From: Streptococcus vicugnae
GTDB taxonomy: Bacteria; Bacillota; Bacilli; Lactobacillales; Streptococcaceae
Direction of reading: 5' to 3'
Assembly (NCBI RefSeq): GCF_016461705.1
Contig: NZ_JAEMHW010000001.1
Location: 124,001 to 188,000 of the forward strand
Length of the DNA: 64,000 nt
This document shows, piece by piece, positions 51,001 through 59,999 of the stretch (the first letter of the stretch is position 1; every line of letters starts with the position of its first letter). The notes beneath the pieces are model-generated. The model made no database searches, was not told where the DNA came from, and saw only the letters and a program-made list of their open reading frames with translations. Position numbers and translations under genes: made by a program.

Positions 51001-51657
51001 TTTCTGATTAGCAGAAAATGGCGTTGCTGCTGCAGGCCAATTATTACCATCAGAAGGTTCAGCTACAGCACCCCAAGTCCACAAGCCATACTGCGCATAA
51101 TTATCATCTGTTACTGCTTGGTAGTGGACTCGAATCGTATTTTCAGCAATCGGAGGATTTGATACTTGACTGTCAGATTGAGGAGAATTTAGAAGATTAA
51201 TCTGATTAGCAGTCTCAGTAGTGGTTTCACTAGTAGAAGACTCTGGACCTACTGTTTCTGAATTACTTAGCTCATTAACAGCTTGATTACCTTGACTTTT
51301 TGAATTAGCTTCTGAAGTTTGTAAATCTTGTTCAACTTCTTGTTCTGCAGCAACTGTTGGCTGAGACTCAGTCTCATCAACCGAGTTAGTTGGCACGTTA
51401 GTTTCTGTGTTTAAGGTCTGATTAACTACCTCAGTAAACTCAGAAGTTTTTTGCTGCTCAGTCACAGAAAGCAAGTTATCACTCATTTCCTCTTCAGCTG
51501 CTAGCTGGGCATTTACCTGATCTGCAGAAACGCTTGTTATCCCAGCGCCCCAAAAAAGTGCAGTCGCAATTGCAACCGAAGCGACACCAACTTTTAGCTT
51601 ACGAATCCCAAAGCACTCTCGCTTTTCTGGGAAAGAAAGTCGACTTATTTTTTTCAT
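45007..51657 (-). CDS. cell-wall-anchored amylopullulanase with two GH13 domains
   Basis: A 2216-residue extracellular starch enzyme. A long YSIRK-like signal ('FGIRKLKVGVASVAIATALF') leads into a Ser/Thr/Glu-rich spacer. Two starch-binding CBM41 modules follow (~172-390), then a first GH13 catalytic domain (~505-990) with 'FRVDTVKH' (Asp ~703), 'HLVGESW' and 'LGSHDED', an alpha-amylase-type domain. A second CBM41 pair (~990-1210) precedes a pullulanase-type GH13 domain with 'YEAHVRDF', 'FRFDMMGD' (~1634), 'LGEGW' and 'AAHDNLTLHD'. The C-terminus has L-P-E-T-G at 2182, a hydrophobic stretch and K-R-H-K-K-N-G, a sortase signal. It should cut both alpha-1,4 and alpha-1,6 bonds at the surface. 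Pneumococcal SpuA has only the pullulanase part. Confidence 0.93.
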   Translation of the reverse strand: MKKISRLSFPEKRECFGIRKLKVGVASVAIATALFWGAGITSVSADQVNAQLAAEEEMSDNLLSVTEQQKTSEFTEVVNQTLNTETNVPTNSVDETESQPTVAAEQEVEQDLQTSEANSKSQGNQAVNELSNSETVGPESSTSETTTETANQINLLNSPQSDSQVSNPPIAENTIRVHYQAVTDDNYAQYGLWTWGAVAEPSDGNNWPAAATPFSANQKDEFGYYIDLKQAASHGDIGYLLLKNGEKTSDSDQSIKPLSKDANEVWVTSDFTTYSYKPLADDRIIRINYKRDDGNYDGWGLWAWGDVASQFGTWPTDALDFTQEGAYGRYIDLPLSKLLDSNIGFLLVNQNDPDKSGNKTLDMAFSDREIHSQIFLHNDDATVYTNPYYVATVTGQDFSKATPGVHNVSVAASSYRPFNYNETDLIDVTVTNPENVDITRMQVDTTQIGGGIIEMSPELNRVTITATSDTQPGNYSLPVRVFDKDNGYYDTTVSVTVTKRVKQANEVDWDEQVIYFMLTDRFYNGDPSNDDPYHQDYAKAVNQAGVYKGGDFKGVTAKLDYLKQLGVTSIWVTPIVENVPQNVSTEAGKEYYAYHGYWADDFEKLNPHLGTLDDFHELIDQAAERGINIIVDVVLNHSGYGTEDKFAGMVRTPEEDKGDDIQGSQSGLPDFKTEEKAVREQLVAWQTAWLEKSTTAKGNSIYAFRVDTVKHVDDTTWQYFKNELALKDADFHLVGESWGANYKDTKGDLGTGSMDSLLDFGFKDIAKLLVNGRLKEANDELIARNDALTSAYTLAQFLGSHDEDGFLYSIGGDLNKLKLAATLLLTAKGQPVIYYGEELGQSGANNWPYYDNRYEFDWNDVTDNEVLEHYQKLLAFRRDNSELLARGSHSTVAVNDSQGWLLAKRANDSDAAYILYNLKDQSQKLHLLLTEAATVTDYYTGATYQALLGQDGQYYLDIEAPAISKGGTMLLKVSAGAITQAFIAQTEEEPIAENTLRVHFKTLPSDDLASLGLWTWEDVEHPSESWPNGALNFSNAKRDAYGYYLDVKLVNANRHKVGLLINNSKGDNVSGDKLVNLISQDMNEVWFDENYNANYYAPLEKGKIRINYYRSDGNYKNLAIWLWGSADGSITSRMGAWPDGVDFENFGKYGAYIDVPLADFNELGFLLLDESKEGDAAKIQPDNYTFKDLANQTQIFLKDEDKTIYTNPYFVSTVRLTSAQQISQTELSAIISNLADADKDNLLENLKVSDKDGNPVAITAISLDAASNKVTITGDFSAATTYTVSYAEDHYQAKRSWQYMDSQYAYDGELGARVSEEGARVDLTVWSPSADSVSLVLYDKNDQTKVLGKVAMAKGDKGDWSVTLTPSLGLGITDYRGYYYHYEITRGEDTVLALDPYAKSLAEWNSDLIGADPSYKVAKAAIVDTSAIGNQDMTYADIKGYTAREDAIIYEAHVRDFTSDTAISEELRNQFGTFAAFAEKLDYLQSLGVTHIQLLPVMSYYYVNEAINSQRLTDYASSNTNYNWGYDPQSYFALTGMYSENPSDPAKRIAEFKNLINEIHNHGMGIILDVVYNHTADLAILEDLEPNYYHFMEADGKAKTSFGGGRPGTTHYMTRRMVLDSIAYWTKEFKVDGFRFDMMGDLDAQTVQMAYDIAKALNPNVIMLGEGWITYAGDANDSRQPADQTWMAHTDSVASFSDDIRNLLKSGYPSEGLPCFITGGVKDLQELFNTIKAQPNNFTADDPGDVIQYIAAHDNLTLHDIIAKSIHKDPSVAENESEILRRQRLGNLIILTSQGTAFIHSGQEYGRTKQFRDEAYKTPVSADKVPEKSDLLTNLDGTPFDYPYFISDSYDSTDAINHFDWTKATDKTAYPEHAKTQVYTKGLIALRRSTDAFTLKTKEEVDSKVKLITVPNENGVGQEDLIIAYQTQASNGDIYAVFINADSKARDIVLSDAYKALLNAEVVADSEQAGSSAILNPKGVSFTENSVTLDPLTATILRLRKPSAETERTLYDQASGVSVVLAPGEREDIKKIEVSHQETNDAKTPEILTGDDYDLFDIQPTDDAGHVLDITKTARVILPVDAGKTISEVFYLPVNGQPQSLTFQLMNRVIDGHLVTFAVFDVDHFSQYGIVYQDKIAENEVSTDSNQASQALETAQNQNKAVFDALNNLETAKVVENSTGALPETGQRNSNVLSFVGLLSLASLAVLEVKRHKKNG

Positions 51658-51697
51658 TGAAGACCTCCGTCTTAAATTAGTAGTATTTTATGCTTTC

Positions 51698-51736
51698 AGT
51701 ATACAAAATACTTTATATTTACGCAAGCGTTTTCGT
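51698..51736 (-). promoter_or_regulatory. pullulanase promoter with MalR/CcpA-like operator
   Basis: TTGCGT, 17 bases, TATACT on the minus strand (plus 51721-51726 and 51698-51703). Overlapping the -35, plus 51722-51736 reads CGCAAGCGTTTTCGT, 13 of 15 to the streptococcal MalR operator CGCAAACGTTTGCGT and similar to a cre site. Repression by MalR or CcpA without maltodextrin or with glucose is inferred. Confidence 0.65.
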
Positions 51737-51801
51737 AAAATAAATATTATATTTAAAAATAGTTTTTATGGTAAATAATTAGACACTAAGAAAAACAGAG
51801 T

Positions 51802-51813
51802 GCAATCGATTGC
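51802..51813. promoter_or_regulatory. perfect 12-bp palindrome
   Basis: GCAATCGATTGC, with TGCAATCGATTGCT around it partly resembling a cre site. It lies ~75 bases upstream of the pullulanase -35 and could be a second operator allowing looping. No direct evidence. Confidence 0.3.
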
Positions 51814-51825
51814 TTTTGGACACAA

Positions 51826-51858
51826 TAAAAAGGGTAGAACTTTTTCTACCCTTTTTTT
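51826..51858 (-). terminator. terminator of the his operon
   Basis: GGGTAGAA / TTCTACCC stem with A and T runs on both sides, just after the hisE stop; bidirectional in form. Confidence 0.85.
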
Positions 51859-51861
51859 AAC

Positions 51862-52176
51862 TTAATAATTTGTAATTTCTGGTCGGTCGTGAACATTGCT
51901 CTTTTTGCCTTGACGAGCCTCTAAAACAGCTTCGACATCATCAGTAGTAACACCAGTTTCAACTAGCATAACTGCCAAATGATATAAAACATCTGCTGTT
52001 TCATTAGCGATTTCATCTTTGTCAGCATTTTTAGCAGCGATAACAACTTCAGTTGCTTCCTCACCAACTTTTTTCAAAATCTTATCCAAGCCTTTGTCAA
52101 AAAGGTAATTAGTGTAAGAACCTTCTTTAGGATTTTCTTTACGATCTAAGGCTTCTTTATAAAGTGTTTCTAACAT
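51862..52176 (-). CDS. hisE: phosphoribosyl-ATP diphosphatase
   Basis: A 104-residue alpha-helical MazG-like enzyme for the second step of histidine synthesis. 'KVGEEATEVVIAAKNADKDEIANETADVLYHLAVML' carries the metal-binding acidic residues. Here it is separate from hisI, unlike the fused HisIE of many bacteria. Last gene of the operon. Confidence 0.95.
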   Translation of the reverse strand: MLETLYKEALDRKENPKEGSYTNYLFDKGLDKILKKVGEEATEVVIAAKNADKDEIANETADVLYHLAVMLVETGVTTDDVEAVLEARQGKKSNVHDRPEITNY

Positions 52177-52187
52177 AGTTTTCCTTT

Positions 52188-52508
52188 CTATAAAATATCA
52201 TTGAAGAAACAGCTGTAAGCACCTGTGTGACAAGCTGCTCCTTCTTGTTTTACAGCCACAAGTAGCGTGTCACAATCACAATCCGTCTTAATTGACTTAA
52301 CATACTGGTAATGACCACTTGTTGCTCCTTTATGCCAAAGTTCATTTCGTGAGCGACTCCAATAATGCATTTGTTTTGTCTCTAATGTTAAACGGTAAGC
52401 TTCTTCATTCATGTAAGCAAGCATTAACACTTGCCCAGTCTGATAATCAGTAACAATTACAGGAAGAAGACCGCCTTGTTTAGCAAAATCAAGTTTAATA
52501 TCACTCAT
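52188..52508 (-). CDS. hisI: phosphoribosyl-AMP cyclohydrolase
   Basis: A 106-residue zinc and magnesium enzyme opening the adenine ring of PR-AMP. '[19 protein letters not shown]' and '[21 protein letters not shown]' supply the zinc cysteines and metal-binding aspartates. Its start overlaps the hisF stop by four bases. Confidence 0.95.
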   Translation of the reverse strand: MSDIKLDFAKQGGLLPVIVTDYQTGQVLMLAYMNEEAYRLTLETKQMHYWSRSRNELWHKGATSGHYQYVKSIKTDCDCDTLLVAVKQEGAACHTGAYSCFFNDIL

Positions 52509-53263
52509 TGTCTCACCTCGATTCCAGCTTTGGTCATGGCTGATTTGGTGTCAGCAATCGATACTTCTCCATAGTGGAAAATCGATGCAGCTAAAGCACC
52601 TGTAGCTGTTGTCTTTTCAAATACTTCTACCATGTGCTCAATATTTCCAGCTCCCCCAGAAGCAATAATAGGAACATTGACCACATCAGCAACTGCATTT
52701 AACATATCTAAATCAAACCCTGATTTAGTACCATCTTTATCCATACTAGTGAGAAGAATTTCACCAGCACCAAGACTAACAACTTTTTTTGCCCATTCAA
52801 TCAAATCAATGCCTGTATCCTTACGACCACCAGCAACATAGACATGCCAAGTGCCATCTTCTTCTTTTCGAGCATCAATAGCTGAAACAACACACTGATT
52901 ACCAAACTTTTCAGCACAATCTTTAATCAATTGCGGATTAGCTACCGCTGATGAGTTAACCGCCACTTTATCAGCACCAGCTTTAAGCATTTTATTCATA
53001 TCCTCGACAGAGCGAATACCTCCACCAACTGTAAATGGAATAAAAACTTGGTCAGCAACGCGTCTCACCATATCAACCGTCGTATCACGTTTTTCGTGTG
53101 TCGCTGTAATGTCTAAGAAAACCAATTCATCACAACCAGCTTCATAGTAGGCACGCGCGGCATCAACAGGATCTCCAACATCGGTTAAATTAACAAAATT
53201 AACTCCTTTAACCACACGCCCATCTTTTACATCAAGACAAGGAATAATGCGTTTTTTCAGCAT
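52505..53263 (-). CDS. hisF: imidazole glycerol phosphate synthase, cyclase subunit
   Basis: A 252-residue TIM-barrel subunit that with HisH forms imidazole glycerol phosphate and AICAR. Catalytic Asp11 is in '[15 protein letters not shown]' and Asp130 in 'AIDARKEE'; phosphate sites 'VGGGIRSV' and 'ASGGAGN' are present. Starts 3 bases after hisA. Confidence 0.96.
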   Translation of the reverse strand: MLKKRIIPCLDVKDGRVVKGVNFVNLTDVGDPVDAARAYYEAGCDELVFLDITATHEKRDTTVDMVRRVADQVFIPFTVGGGIRSVEDMNKMLKAGADKVAVNSSAVANPQLIKDCAEKFGNQCVVSAIDARKEEDGTWHVYVAGGRKDTGIDLIEWAKKVVSLGAGEILLTSMDKDGTKSGFDLDMLNAVADVVNVPIIASGGAGNIEHMVEVFEKTTATGALAASIFHYGEVSIADTKSAMTKAGIEVRQ

Positions 53264-53266
53264 AGA

Positions 53267-53986
53267 CTATCCTCCAAAAGCTTTCAATTCTTCAAGACTA
53301 ATATTGCCATTATAGTAAGCTTTACCAACGATTGTCCCAGCAACACCAATTTCTTGTAATTTCACTAAATCACCCTTCTCAGCAATACCACCTGAAGCAA
53401 TGACTTTAGCCGTTGTTAATTCAGCAACCAAGCGCTCATAATGTTCAAAATTAGGTCCTGTTAGTGTCCCATCTCGATCTACATCGGTGTAAACAAAGAG
53501 AGTCACTCCAATTTTTTCCATAGCTTTAGCTAAACTAATGTAGTCAACATTACTTGTTTCTAACCAACCTTCAGTGGCTACGTAACCATTTTTGGCATCA
53601 ATACCGACAACAATTTTATCGCTACCAAACTTTTCTAAAGCTGCTTTAACAAAATCTGGATTCTTCACTGCCATTGATCCGATAATCACACGGTCAATAC
53701 CCACAGCCAAATAATCTTCAATCTGTTCAAGCGTACGAATGCCACCACCGACTTCAACGCCAAGGCCAGATTCTTTTTTTAATTTGGCAATCAAATCACG
53801 ATTAGTAGCTCTACCATCAAGAGCACCATCTAAATCCACAACATGAATAAATTCAATGCCAGCTTGAGCGAAAATTTTAGCTTGCCCAAGTACATCAGGG
53901 TTAACAATAGTCTTTTGATTAAAATCACCTTTAAAAAGACGAACCGCCTGCCCTTCTTTAATATCAATAGCTGGAAGAATCTGCAT
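53267..53986 (-). CDS. hisA: ProFAR isomerase
   Basis: A 239-residue TIM barrel that isomerises the ProFAR ribose. '[17 protein letters not shown]' starts it with the catalytic Asp8, the partner Asp is in '[10 protein letters not shown]', and phosphate sites 'VGGGIRTL' and '[10 protein letters not shown]' are evident. The ATG at 53986 has GGAG at 7 bases; the ATG three bases earlier is possible; the longer frame is not credible. Confidence 0.95.
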   Translation of the reverse strand: MQILPAIDIKEGQAVRLFKGDFNQKTIVNPDVLGQAKIFAQAGIEFIHVVDLDGALDGRATNRDLIAKLKKESGLGVEVGGGIRTLEQIEDYLAVGIDRVIIGSMAVKNPDFVKAALEKFGSDKIVVGIDAKNGYVATEGWLETSNVDYISLAKAMEKIGVTLFVYTDVDRDGTLTGPNFEHYERLVAELTTAKVIASGGIAEKGDLVKLQEIGVAGTIVGKAYYNGNISLEELKAFGG

Positions 53987-54050
53987 CATTAAACTCCTTT
54001 TCTTTTTTAACACTATACCTAAAAGATACTTTTAAATCTCAATAGCTGAT

Positions 54051-54659
54051 TTATTTTTCACATAGAGCAATAAACTTTTTAAGTATACCCAAACCAACAT
54101 CGCCAGATTTTTCAGGGTGAAACTGTGCTCCATAGACATTATCTTTGTGAATCATAGCTGGCACATCAATGCCATAATCAGCTGTCACATCAATGTATTC
54201 TTTCGGAACATCTGTAAAGTAACTGTGCACAAAATAGACAGACTGATTTTCTAGTCCTTCTGTTAATGGGCTAGTGTGTTTAACTATCAAATTATTCCAG
54301 CCCATATGTGGTACAGGCTTAGCTTTAGTTGCTTGTATTTCACGACAAACGCCTGGAATAAAACCAAGACCAGCTGTTTCTTGGTGTTCTAAACCAACCT
54401 CAGTTAAAACTTGCATGCCAAGACAAATTCCTAATAAAGGTGTCCCTTTAGCAACAGCTTCCTTAATCACTGGAACCAAGCCACGTTTAGTTAGCTCAGC
54501 CATAGCTGCCGGATAAGCACCAACACCTGGTAAAATCAAACCACTGGCAGCCAAAATTTTAGTCGGATTGCTGGATAATTCAGCCTCAACACCAATTTTT
54601 TTCAAAGCTCTTAAAACATTAGCAGTATTTCCTGCATCATAATCAATCACAATAATCAT
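54051..54659 (-). CDS. hisH: imidazole glycerol phosphate synthase, glutaminase subunit
   Basis: A 202-residue class I amidotransferase. 'LILPGVGAYPAAM' is the oxyanion region, the nucleophile cysteine is in 'LLGICLGMQVL', and the His-x-Glu is 'GAQFHPEKSG'. Delivers ammonia to HisF. Confidence 0.95.
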   Translation of the reverse strand: MIIVIDYDAGNTANVLRALKKIGVEAELSSNPTKILAASGLILPGVGAYPAAMAELTKRGLVPVIKEAVAKGTPLLGICLGMQVLTEVGLEHQETAGLGFIPGVCREIQATKAKPVPHMGWNNLIVKHTSPLTEGLENQSVYFVHSYFTDVPKEYIDVTADYGIDVPAMIHKDNVYGAQFHPEKSGDVGLGILKKFIALCEK

Positions 54660-54731
54660 TAGCTAAGTTATCAAACCTTGTAAACACCACTAAGTAAAGG
54701 CGTTTTGGCTGATTTTCCTTTCTATTTTCTA

Positions 54732-55316
54732 TTAAAGTGAACCTTTTGTAGAATTAACACCATGAATTTCTGGGTTAATCGTAATAGCTTCGCGAAGTGC
54801 ACGACCAGTCGCTTTGAACAAACTTTCTGATTTATGGTGGTTATTTTTACCATGCAAAATCTTCAAGTGCAAATTCATTTGAACATTGAAAGCAAAAGCT
54901 TGGAAAAATTCCTCAACAAGTTCTGTATCAAAATTGCCAAGTTTTGGATTATCAAATTCACAATCAAACACAAGGTAGCTACGTCCCGACAAATCAAGAC
55001 TAGCCATTCCCAATGTTTCATCCATAGGAACAAATGATGTTCCATATCGATTGATACCAGCTTTATCTCCCAAAGCTTCTTTCAATGCTTGCCCTAAAAC
55101 AATTCCCACATCTTCAACAGTGTGGTGACTATCGACATAAAGATCTCCATCAGCTTTAACCACAAGAGAAATACGACTGTGCCTTGCAAAAAGGGTTAGC
55201 ATGTGGTCAAAGAAACCAACTCCAGTATTGATATCAACTGGTTCTTGAGCATCCAAGTTAAGGCTCAATTTGATTTTAGTTTCAAAGGTATTACGTTCAA
55301 TTTCTGCTTGTCTCAT
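54732..55316 (-). CDS. hisB: imidazoleglycerol-phosphate dehydratase
   Basis: A 194-residue manganese enzyme with both duplicated metal motifs: '[14 protein letters not shown]' with 'DSHHTVED', and '[20 protein letters not shown]'. It is monofunctional: the histidinol phosphatase domain fused to HisB in enteric bacteria is absent. A gap of 72 bases separates it from hisH, without a clear terminator. Confidence 0.95.
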   Translation of the reverse strand: MRQAEIERNTFETKIKLSLNLDAQEPVDINTGVGFFDHMLTLFARHSRISLVVKADGDLYVDSHHTVEDVGIVLGQALKEALGDKAGINRYGTSFVPMDETLGMASLDLSGRSYLVFDCEFDNPKLGNFDTELVEEFFQAFAFNVQMNLHLKILHGKNNHHKSESLFKATGRALREAITINPEIHGVNSTKGSL

Positions 55317-55355
55317 AATAACTCCTTTTCCTTTGATTGTTTATAATGAGTTACT

Positions 55356-56003
55356 TTACTTATCTTGATTATCTAAAATATCAATAACCTTGTATAAATC
55401 TGCTTCATTAATTTGGTAAGGTGCTTCTTTTCGAACAATTGGCTTAGCACAAAAAGCAACCCCAATGCCAGCTGTTTTAATCATTGGCAAATCATTAGCA
55501 CCATCACCCATTGCAATGGTTTGACGTAATTCCAAATCATTTTCAGCTGCCCATTTAATAAGACTTGCTTTCTTAACGTCTTTTGTAACCACGTCACCAA
55601 GAACTTTTCCTGTCAAAAGGCCATCTTTGACTTCTAAGCGATTAGCTTTGACATAATCGAGACCGATGCGCTTTGCTAAAACATCTACAGTTTCATGGAA
55701 ACCACCTGACACAACAGCCACCTTGTAACCACGACGATGAAGCTCAGCTACCAATTTTTCAGCACCATTTGTAAAATGCATACGAGCAAGTACTTTGTCA
55801 AAGATACTTTCAGGCAAGCCTTTTAGCAAACCAACACGTTCATCTAAAGCTTGTTTGAAATCTAACTCACCATTCATGGCACGTGCAGTGATATCAGCAA
55901 TTTTTGCACCAACACCTGCTTCTTCACCTAATAAATCAATGCCTTCTTCTTGAATGAGGGTTGAGTCCACATCCATTACCAATAAACCATTTACTTTAGT
56001 CAT
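55356..56003 (-). CDS. SerB-like HAD phosphatase in the his operon
   Basis: A 215-residue haloacid dehalogenase of the phosphoserine phosphatase family. Motif I is 'LLVMDVDSTLIQEEG', motif II 'VAVVSGGFHE', motif III lysine in 'VTKDVKKASL' and motif IV 'AMGDGANDLPMI'. Start chosen at 56003, an ATG overlapping the hisD stop (ATGACTAA). Because HisB here lacks a phosphatase domain and no PHP-type HisK is seen in the operon, it could supply histidinol phosphatase activity; it could equally be a true phosphoserine phosphatase carried along. Similar genes sit in his operons of other lactic acid bacteria. Confidence 0.85.
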   Translation of the reverse strand: MTKVNGLLVMDVDSTLIQEEGIDLLGEEAGVGAKIADITARAMNGELDFKQALDERVGLLKGLPESIFDKVLARMHFTNGAEKLVAELHRRGYKVAVVSGGFHETVDVLAKRIGLDYVKANRLEVKDGLLTGKVLGDVVTKDVKKASLIKWAAENDLELRQTIAMGDGANDLPMIKTAGIGVAFCAKPIVRKEAPYQINEADLYKVIDILDNQDK

Positions 56004-57273
56004 GACGCACCTCGATTGCTTTAGCGTGAGCTTGCAAACCTTCTGCATAAGCAAGCGTTGTTATATCGTGACTAGCAGCATTGACAGCATCCTTAGAGTA
56101 TTGCATGTATTGAATTCGTTTCACAAAATCATGCACTCCTAGTGCTGATGAAAAGCGACTAGTGCTTGTTGTCGGCAAGACGTGGTTAGCACCAGCATAG
56201 TAATCTCCAATAGGCTCACTTGTAAAATGACCTAAAAAAACTGAACCAGCGTTTTGAACTTTATCAAGGTAATCGTAAGCATTGTCCATTGCTAATTCCA
56301 AATGCTCTGGAGCGACCTGGTTCATCAAATCAAACATAGCTTCAACAGAATCAGCAATAATAATACGACCATTATTTACAACTGACGCACGCGCAATTTC
56401 TTCACGTGGCAAAGCTTTAAGCTGTTCATCAATCTCTTTTTCAACAGCATCAGCTAATCTAGCTGAATCAGTCACCAAAATTGCACGAGCACGCACGTCA
56501 TGTTCAGCTTGAGAAAGCAAATCTGCAGCAACGTATTTAGGATTAGCTGAGCTGTCTGCAATCACTCCAATTTCAGAAGGTCCCGCAATCATATCAATTC
56601 CTACCAAGCCATAAACCATCTTCTTAGCTGTCGCAACAAAGATGTTTCCTGGTCCAGTAATCTTATCTACTCGAGGAATCGTTTCTGTACCATATGCCAA
56701 TGCAGCAACACCTTGAGCACCGCCAACTTGGTAAATCTTATCAACACCAGCAAGCGATGCAGCTACCAAAATAGCTGGTTCGAAATGCTTTTGAGGTGGT
56801 GTAATCATAATGATTTCTTTAACGCCAGCAATTTTCGCTGGAATCACATTCATCAAAACTGACGATGGATAAGCAGCTGTTCCTCCTGGGACATAAACAC
56901 CAGCACGTTCAATTGGACGAATCAATTGACCACGTAGGACACCGTCTGTAGGTTGATCTTCAAAACCAGATTCTAATTGTTGCTTGTGATAACTTTCAAT
57001 GTTAGCTTTTGCATTTTTTAACGCTTCTAAAACTTCAGCGTCGATTTCCTCAAAAGCTTGATCAATCAAATCTTGACCAACTTCAAAATCATCCAAGGTA
57101 ATCTTATCAAATTTTTCTGAGTAAGCTTTGAGAGCTTTATCTCCATTTTCTTTGACATCTTCCAAAATTTGGCGAACCGCATCATCAACATCAAGATTTT
57201 CTTTACTTAATTCAAGTTGTTCTTGGTAGAGAATTTTTGAAATTTCTTCTGTCGTTCCTGTTAAACGTTTCAT
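55996..57273 (-). CDS. hisD: histidinol dehydrogenase
   Basis: A 425-residue zinc enzyme carrying out the last two oxidation steps. '[26 protein letters not shown]', '[16 protein letters not shown]' and '[25 protein letters not shown]' contain the NAD and zinc sites, with 'GANHVLPT' near the end. Overlaps hisG at its start by four bases and the SerB-like gene at its end. Confidence 0.96.
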   Translation of the reverse strand: MKRLTGTTEEISKILYQEQLELSKENLDVDDAVRQILEDVKENGDKALKAYSEKFDKITLDDFEVGQDLIDQAFEEIDAEVLEALKNAKANIESYHKQQLESGFEDQPTDGVLRGQLIRPIERAGVYVPGGTAAYPSSVLMNVIPAKIAGVKEIIMITPPQKHFEPAILVAASLAGVDKIYQVGGAQGVAALAYGTETIPRVDKITGPGNIFVATAKKMVYGLVGIDMIAGPSEIGVIADSSANPKYVAADLLSQAEHDVRARAILVTDSARLADAVEKEIDEQLKALPREEIARASVVNNGRIIIADSVEAMFDLMNQVAPEHLELAMDNAYDYLDKVQNAGSVFLGHFTSEPIGDYYAGANHVLPTTSTSRFSSALGVHDFVKRIQYMQYSKDAVNAASHDITTLAYAEGLQAHAKAIEVRHD

Positions 57274-57917
57274 TTAAAAGCTACCTCCTCATTTCCGACG
57301 ATACTTTCCAATTTTTGGATAAATGGCATAATTTCAGGATTATTTTTCAAAGCCGCTTTGTTCACAATCAAGCGAGCAGAGATACGGCAAATATCTTCGT
57401 AAACTTTAAGACCATTTGCCACTAAAGTATTTCCTGTTTCAACAATATCAACAATGGCATCCGCTAAGCCAATAACAGGAGCAATCTCGACACTACCTTG
57501 GATAGAGATAATTTCGACGTCTTCTCCTTTTTTATTAAAATAGTCTGTGGCAATTGTTGGGTATTTTGTGGCAATACGTTTACGCTTATGGTCATGTGGT
57601 TTGTAGTCATCTGTTGAAGCTACTGAGAATTTACACAAACCAAAATTCAAATCTAACATTTCAAGATAGCCAATCGGATGTTCAATTAACAAATCTTTAC
57701 CAACTACACCAAGATCAGCAACGCCATGGCGCACATAAGTTGTGACATCTGGTGCCTTGACAAGTAAAAAGCGGAATTTCTTATCTGGACTTTCAAAAAT
57801 TAAATTGCGGCCCTTGTCTGCCATAAATGACATGTCAAACCCTGCTTTTTCCAAAAGTTTTACAGTATCTTTTTCAATACGCCCTTTGGTTAAAGCAATG
57901 GTAATTTGATTTTCCAT
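57270..57917 (-). CDS. hisG: ATP phosphoribosyltransferase, short form
   Basis: A 215-residue catalytic subunit for the first step of the pathway. It is the short form without the C-terminal regulatory domain, so activity and histidine feedback need HisZ, encoded directly upstream. '[11 protein letters not shown]' and the PRPP loop '[16 protein letters not shown]' are visible. Confidence 0.95.
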   Translation of the reverse strand: MENQITIALTKGRIEKDTVKLLEKAGFDMSFMADKGRNLIFESPDKKFRFLLVKAPDVTTYVRHGVADLGVVGKDLLIEHPIGYLEMLDLNFGLCKFSVASTDDYKPHDHKRKRIATKYPTIATDYFNKKGEDVEIISIQGSVEIAPVIGLADAIVDIVETGNTLVANGLKVYEDICRISARLIVNKAALKNNPEIMPFIQKLESIVGNEEVAFK

Positions 57918-58886
57918 TTAGGCACCTCCTTCTAAACTATCATGTACAGCTTGGTAAATAGCATCGATATCTACTGCCCAACCAACAGCTGTTAATTTTT
58001 TAGCTTCAAATCGTTCAAAAAGTTTATCGTAACGACCACCTGAAGCAAAGGCATCTGGAACCTTATCACCAAAAACCTTAAACATGACACCAGTGTAATA
58101 TGGCATTGATGGAATTTGCGCCAAATCAATATTACTTTCTGGTAAAATATCAGAAACTTGTTCAAGAAGTTCTTCCAAATCTGTCAACGCTGCCAAGATT
58201 GCCTCATTTTTAACAAGCTTACGAGCTTCGTTGAGGACTTGATGACTTTCACCAAAAAGGTATGGTAAATTTTTCAAAAAGTCATCAAACTCACTTGGAT
58301 ACTTCTTAGTCAACTCATTTAGCTGTGTGATATTTTTATCTTTAATGGCTACGTCCAATTCTTTTTCGGCCGCAACTGGCAAATTCAAATCTTCAAAAAT
58401 CGTTTGTAAAATTCCTGCATGTGAAAATTCAAATTGATAAGAGGGAATATCCGCTTTATCAAGCGATGCTTTGGCTGAAGCAATTGCCTCGTAAACCGCT
58501 TCTTTAGCAGGATAACCAACAATTTCAATCCCAGCTTGCGTGTGTTCGTTCATCAATCCACGCATTTCTTCATTGTATTTAAAAACTTTGCCAGAATATG
58601 AAAACTTGATTGGTGTTTCAACTTGCGTCGAAGCAATGACACGACCAATTTGACTGGTAATATCTGGACGAAGTGTCAGCAGTTCACCGCTTTTATCAAA
58701 AAAATTGTAATTATTTTTAGTAATGGTATCACTAAAGACTTCGAAATGTTCCAAGGTAGGTGTTTCAATGCGATTAAAACCTTGACTCATCAAAAAGTCA
58801 CTAATATCTCGTTCAATTTTGTAGGTCACACGTGCTCGTTTGAATAATTTATCGTGCATTCCTACTGGTAATGTTGTCTTCTTCAT
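57918..58886 (-). CDS. hisZ: ATP phosphoribosyltransferase regulatory subunit
   Basis: A 322-residue paralogue of histidyl-tRNA synthetase lacking aminoacylation ability, which forms a complex with short HisG. The class II motif-like stretches are '[17 protein letters not shown]', '[18 protein letters not shown]' and '[12 protein letters not shown]' / '[13 protein letters not shown]'. No anticodon-binding domain. It abuts hisG with no spacing. Confidence 0.95.
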   Translation of the reverse strand: MKKTTLPVGMHDKLFKRARVTYKIERDISDFLMSQGFNRIETPTLEHFEVFSDTITKNNYNFFDKSGELLTLRPDITSQIGRVIASTQVETPIKFSYSGKVFKYNEEMRGLMNEHTQAGIEIVGYPAKEAVYEAIASAKASLDKADIPSYQFEFSHAGILQTIFEDLNLPVAAEKELDVAIKDKNITQLNELTKKYPSEFDDFLKNLPYLFGESHQVLNEARKLVKNEAILAALTDLEELLEQVSDILPESNIDLAQIPSMPYYTGVMFKVFGDKVPDAFASGGRYDKLFERFEAKKLTAVGWAVDIDAIYQAVHDSLEGGA

Positions 58887-58912
58887 TCAATCACTCCTCA
58901 AATCATTTCACA

Positions 58913-59971
58913 TTAAAGTGCTAAAAAATCCTTAATTGCCTTAAGCACTTCTTCCATTTCATCTTGTCTACCAATTGAAATACGCAAATGATTTTTAATA
59001 CGTTCAACTTTTGGGAAATAACGGACATAAATATTTTTCGCTTGCAAGTAGTTAAATAGCTCACCTGCGCTATTTTTAGGACATTTCGCTAAAATAAAAT
59101 TAGTTTTGGATTCTAAAACTGTAAAATCTAGAAATCTTAATTCATCAGTAAACCAATCCCTGGTTGTCATGATTTTCTGACAAGTTTCTTCGTAATAATC
59201 CCAGGATTCAACGGCTGCAAGAGCTAATTTCTCAGCAATCAGATCAACATTATAAGGATTCACTGAGTTTTTAACAGTATTGATAACTGCCATTAGTTTA
59301 GGACTTCCCATACCATAACCCACACGAAGACCGGCAAGAGAGGCATCTTTTGAAAATGTACGCGTGATAAACACATTCTCATATTTTTTAAGCAATGGCA
59401 GAGCTGTTTCACCACCGAAATTGATATAAGCTTCATCGATGATGACGACGACATCTTGATTAGCACGAATAATCTTTTCCAAGTCATCAAGCGATTTATA
59501 AATTCCAGTAGGTGCATTTGGATTAGTAATGATAACTCCGCCATTATCAGCAATATAATCACTTGAATTAATTTCAAAATCACTAGTTAACGGAATTTCA
59601 TGATAATTGACGTGATATAAATCTGCCCATACCTTGTAAAATCCATAAGTCAAATCAGGAAATAGAACTGGCTCATCGCTATTGAAAAATGCTAAGAATG
59701 CCATTGATAAAATATCATCAGAACCATTACCAACAATAATTTGATCTGGATCAAGACCATGTTGCTTAGCGAGTGCAATACGCAATGATTTTTGATCTAA
59801 TGTTGAATATTTTCGCAATTGATGGACGTCAAAATGCGCAAAAACTTCTGCTACTTTTGGACTTGGTCCGTAAGCATTTTCGTTTGTATTTAATTTAATT
59901 AAATTTTCACCGCTTGGTTGACTTCCGGCAACATAAGGTTCAATCTCTCTCAATCCTTTTATAGTTGTCAT
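58913..59971 (-). CDS. hisC: histidinol-phosphate aminotransferase
   Basis: A 352-residue pyridoxal-phosphate enzyme, first gene of the his operon. '[14 protein letters not shown]', '[10 protein letters not shown]', the cofactor region '[12 protein letters not shown]' and the Schiff-base lysine in '[16 protein letters not shown]' are present. Start at 59971 ([10 protein letters not shown]) after AAAGGAAC; the longer frame runs into the T-box terminator. Expression depends on uncharged tRNA-His. Confidence 0.94.
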   Translation of the reverse strand: MTTIKGLREIEPYVAGSQPSGENLIKLNTNENAYGPSPKVAEVFAHFDVHQLRKYSTLDQKSLRIALAKQHGLDPDQIIVGNGSDDILSMAFLAFFNSDEPVLFPDLTYGFYKVWADLYHVNYHEIPLTSDFEINSSDYIADNGGVIITNPNAPTGIYKSLDDLEKIIRANQDVVVIIDEAYINFGGETALPLLKKYENVFITRTFSKDASLAGLRVGYGMGSPKLMAVINTVKNSVNPYNVDLIAEKLALAAVESWDYYEETCQKIMTTRDWFTDELRFLDFTVLESKTNFILAKCPKNSAGELFNYLQAKNIYVRYFPKVERIKNHLRISIGRQDEMEEVLKAIKDFLAL

Positions 59972-59999
59972 AATATGTTCCTTTCTATTTTCTGATATA

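Noticed and set aside
45007..51657. Two separate genes (amylase and pullulanase) fused by assembly error
   Set aside because: One uninterrupted frame with a single signal peptide and a single sortase signal, in a logical domain order.
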